Part shown: positions 6,916 through 7,902 of the stretch, in pieces
Layout of the letters: the number at the start of each line of letters is the position of its first letter
Position numbering within the stretch: position 1 is the stretch's first letter
Assembly (NCBI GenBank): GCA_964481475.1
Contig: CAYZTG010000030.1
Location: forward strand, 1-7,902
DNA from: DUQU01 sp964481475
GTDB taxonomy: Bacteria > Bacillota_I > Bacilli_A > Acholeplasmatales > UBA5453
Direction: 5' to 3'
Length of the DNA: 7,902 bases
Position numbers and translations under genes: made by a program
The notes under the pieces: generated by a model
Told to the model about the DNA's origin: nothing
Seen by the model: only the letters and a program-made list of their open reading frames with translations
The model's database searches: none

Positions 6916-7560
6916 ATGAAATTAGTAAAGTATAATTTAGAACAATTTATTGAAAGTGTTGATAGCATTCAACCTACACCCGGTGGTGGTTCTGTCTCAG
7001 CATTAGTTGGAGCATTAGGAACTGCCTTAGTTAGGATGGTTGGCCATTTAACAGTCGGTAAAAAAAGATTTCTTAATGCACCAGAAGAAGAACAACAATT
7101 ATTTATTAAAATTATTGACGAATTAACTAATACTAAGGAAGAATTAACTTTGTTAGTTGATGAAGATACTAATGCATATAATGAATTAGTAGAAGCATAT
7201 AAGCTACCAAAAAGTACTGAAGCTGAAATCAAATTACGAAATGAGAAAATAGCAGAAGGAACAACCAAATCAATAAATGTTCCATATAAAATCGCATTAC
7301 TATCTTTTAATGTTTTAGAAAAAATTCAAATTATTCTGAAAAATGGTAATCCAAATACTATTTCAGACCTTGGCGTTGCCGCATTAGCACTTTCAACCAG
7401 TATTCAAGGAGCCGCAATGAATGTCTTAATTAATTTGCCAGGTTTAACTAATGAAGAGCTAAAAGCGGGCCATTTTGAAGCGATGAAAAGAATTATTAGC
7501 GAAACCCAAAAGTTAACAAATAAGCTTCTAGATAGTGTTTTTCAGAAACTAACGATTTAA
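6916..7560 (+). CDS. fchA: Formimidoyltetrahydrofolate cyclodeaminase (stand-alone)
   Basis: FchA converts 5-formimino-THF to 5,10-methenyl-THF with release of ammonia, completing transfer of the histidine one-carbon unit into the folate pool. The 214-residue length fits the small, mostly helical FTCD_C (cyclodeaminase) family, seen as FchA in clostridia and as the C-terminal half of mammalian FTCD. Motifs in order are PTPGGGSVSALVGALGTAL (20-38), VDEDTNAYN (81-89), VPYKIA (122-127), GNPNTISDLGVAALAL (144-159) and IQGAAMNVLINL (163-174). The ATG sits 1 nt after the hutI stop, with TGAGGAA (6904-6910) as ribosome site. It is the last gene of the operon, with a hairpin terminator 29 nt after its stop. 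Methenyl-THF would next be used by FolD and formyl-THF synthetase, which are not in the window. The family is certain. Activity on formimino-THF, rather than another role, is inferred from the adjacent ftcD. Confidence 0.95.
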   Translation: MKLVKYNLEQFIESVDSIQPTPGGGSVSALVGALGTALVRMVGHLTVGKKRFLNAPEEEQQLFIKIIDELTNTKEELTLLVDEDTNAYNELVEAYKLPKSTEAEIKLRNEKIAEGTTKSINVPYKIALLSFNVLEKIQIILKNGNPNTISDLGVAALALSTSIQGAAMNVLINLPGLTNEELKAGHFEAMKRIISETQKLTNKLLDSVFQKLTI

Positions 7561-7588
7561 GAAAACAGTATTTTTAATATGAATTAAC

Positions 7589-7620
7589 AAAGACAAGCAT
7601 AGCTGCTTGTTTTTATTTTT
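7589..7620 (+). terminator. Intrinsic terminator of the tnaA-hut operon
   Basis: A perfect 7-bp stem, ACAAGCA (7593-7599) with TGCTTGT (7604-7610), closes a TAGC loop. It can extend by G-U and A-U pairs to about 11 bp (7589-7599 with 7604-7614). A T-rich run, TTTTATTTTT, follows at 7611-7620. The position, 29 nt after the fchA stop and before a new promoter, fits Rho-independent termination of the operon. The stem is modest in G+C, as expected in this A+T-rich genome. Confidence 0.85.
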
Positions 7621-7651
7621 AATAAATTCACTATTTAGATTAAATATAAGT

Positions 7652-7680
7652 TTGACATTGATCAATTAATATGCTAATAT
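7652..7680 (+). promoter_or_regulatory. Strong housekeeping-type promoter with extended -10
   Basis: The -35 box TTGACA (7652-7657) is a perfect match to the vegetative sigma-70/SigA consensus. A 17-nt spacer leads to the -10 box TAATAT (7675-7680), directly preceded by TGC (7672-7674), an extended -10 element. The predicted transcript start is about 7687. The promoter lies just after the operon terminator and points to the gene starting at 7860, leaving a leader of roughly 170 nt. Confidence 0.85.
7657..7666. promoter_or_regulatory. Palindrome in promoter spacer, possible operator
   Basis: ATTGATCAAT is a perfect 10-bp palindrome. It overlaps the last base of the -35 box and fills the upstream half of the spacer, where a dimeric repressor would block polymerase. 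No binding protein can be assigned from the sequence, and short A+T-rich palindromes also arise by chance. Confidence 0.35.
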
Positions 7681-7686
7681 TGTAAA

Positions 7687-7859
7687 AGTATATTATGAGT
7701 CGTATCATATATATGATTATAAAAAGGTTGTTTAAGATGTTTTAATTTAAATCCTAAATGGTGATTTAGAGCTAAAAGCTTAAAGAACAGTGATTCAGAT
7801 TTTCAAAGACAAAGGGAGAGTTCCTGCCATAAAGTGGAAGATAAAAGATAAGGAGAATT
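7687..7859 (+). other. Leader region with overlapping hairpins, no known RNA family recognised
   Basis: This is the predicted 5' untranslated region of the gene at 7860. It can form a perfect hairpin CTAAAT-GGTG-ATTTAG (7754-7769). It can also form a second hairpin in which TTTA (7765-7768) and AGCT (7770-7773) pair with AGCT (7777-7780) and TAAA (7781-7784), with a bulged G at 7769. The two share 7765-7769 and exclude each other. A third option pairs TAAATC (7748-7753) with GATTTA (7763-7768). I see no T-box, TPP, purine, SAM or other familiar riboswitch core, no terminator-like T run after the hairpins, and no convincing small gene. Its role is unknown. Confidence 0.4.
7704..7717. promoter_or_regulatory. 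14-bp palindrome downstream of promoter, possible operator
   Basis: ATCATATATATGAT is a perfect 14-bp palindrome starting about 17 nt after the predicted transcript start. An overlapping interrupted repeat, TATGA-N6-TCATA, spans 7694-7709. This placement suits a roadblock operator, for example for autoregulation by the TetR-like product of the next gene. The simple AT core lowers confidence. Confidence 0.4.
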
Positions 7860-7902
7860 ATGAGAAAAAGAAGAGAAGAAACTAAAAGAACAAAATTACT
7901 TT
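7860..7902 (+). CDS. Start of a gene, possibly a TetR-family regulator (3'-truncated by window edge)
   Basis: Only 14 codons are visible (MRKRREETKRTKLL), so identification is tentative. The start is well supported: AAGGAG (7850-7855) lies 4 nt before the ATG, and an in-frame TAA at 7842-7844 rules out any farther upstream start. The highly basic R-R-x-E-T-K-R opening followed by the beginning of a hydrophobic stretch resembles the N-termini of TetR-family repressors, where this arm leads into the first helix of the HTH domain. It has its own strong promoter (7652-7680) and probably forms a unit separate from the hut operon. It could instead be another basic DNA- or RNA-binding protein. Confidence that it is a gene is high, but the TetR assignment is only moderate. 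Confidence 0.6.
   Translation, partial: MRKRREETKRTKLL

Noticed and set aside
6969..7268. Open frame of 99 codons on the minus strand inside fchA
   Set aside because: It is antisense to the PTPGGGS region and the helices of FchA, with no ribosome site or known domain.
7695..7745. A 16-codon open frame in the leader (MSRIIYMIIKRLFKMF), possible leader peptide
   Set aside because: It begins about 8 nt after the predicted transcript start with no Shine-Dalgarno site, and its codons show no run of a regulatory amino acid.
7791..7860. Resemblance of the GGGAGAG and GTGGAAG stretches to parts of a T-box leader
   Set aside because: The conserved T-box antiterminator sequence, an ordered stem I and a terminator are all missing, and the next gene is not a tRNA synthetase or amino-acid transport gene.

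Overview
The window is A+T-rich bacterial DNA. It reads as one dense catabolic operon on the + strand (about positions 1-7560), followed by a terminator, a promoter-bearing intergenic stretch and the first codons of another gene. Translation follows the standard bacterial code: Trp is TGG, and TGA ends three genes inside conserved gene junctions, which excludes the Mycoplasma/Spiroplasma code. Strong Shine-Dalgarno sites, AGA-dominated arginine codons, a tight gene layout and amino-acid fermentation genes suggest an anaerobic, low-G+C Bacillota lineage, a standard-code Mollicutes relative, or a fusobacterium. The window alone does not decide between these.

Layout: (1) the C-terminal two thirds of a tryptophanase (tnaA), cut by the left edge; (2) a 68-residue protein that I do not recognise, with an Sm/Hfq-like sequence pattern; (3) hutH, histidine ammonia-lyase; (4) hutU, urocanase of the long, animal-like type; (5) ftcD, a stand-alone glutamate formimidoyltransferase; (6) hutI, imidazolonepropionase; (7) fchA, a stand-alone formimidoyltetrahydrofolate cyclodeaminase. 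Junctions run +2, +17, -4, -4, -11 and +1 nt, so the genes are probably co-transcribed and partly translationally coupled. A hairpin with a T-rich tail at 7589-7620 closes the operon.

Function: the hut genes form a complete route from histidine to glutamate. Histidine goes to urocanate, then imidazolonepropionate, then formiminoglutamate. FtcD moves the formimino group to tetrahydrofolate, and FchA releases ammonia to leave 5,10-methenyl-THF. No formiminoglutamate hydrolase (HutG) is present, so the one-carbon unit is kept for folate metabolism, as in fermenters. Tryptophanase adds indole, pyruvate and ammonia from tryptophan. No transporter or Hut regulator lies in the window.

Downstream of the terminator is a near-consensus extended -10 promoter (7652-7680) with palindromes in and just after it. 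A leader of roughly 170 nt follows, with overlapping and mutually exclusive small hairpins. It leads to a start codon at 7860 whose 14 visible codons resemble a TetR-family N-terminus. The enzymes are recognisable families. The least explained items are the Sm-like small gene and the 7687-7859 leader.
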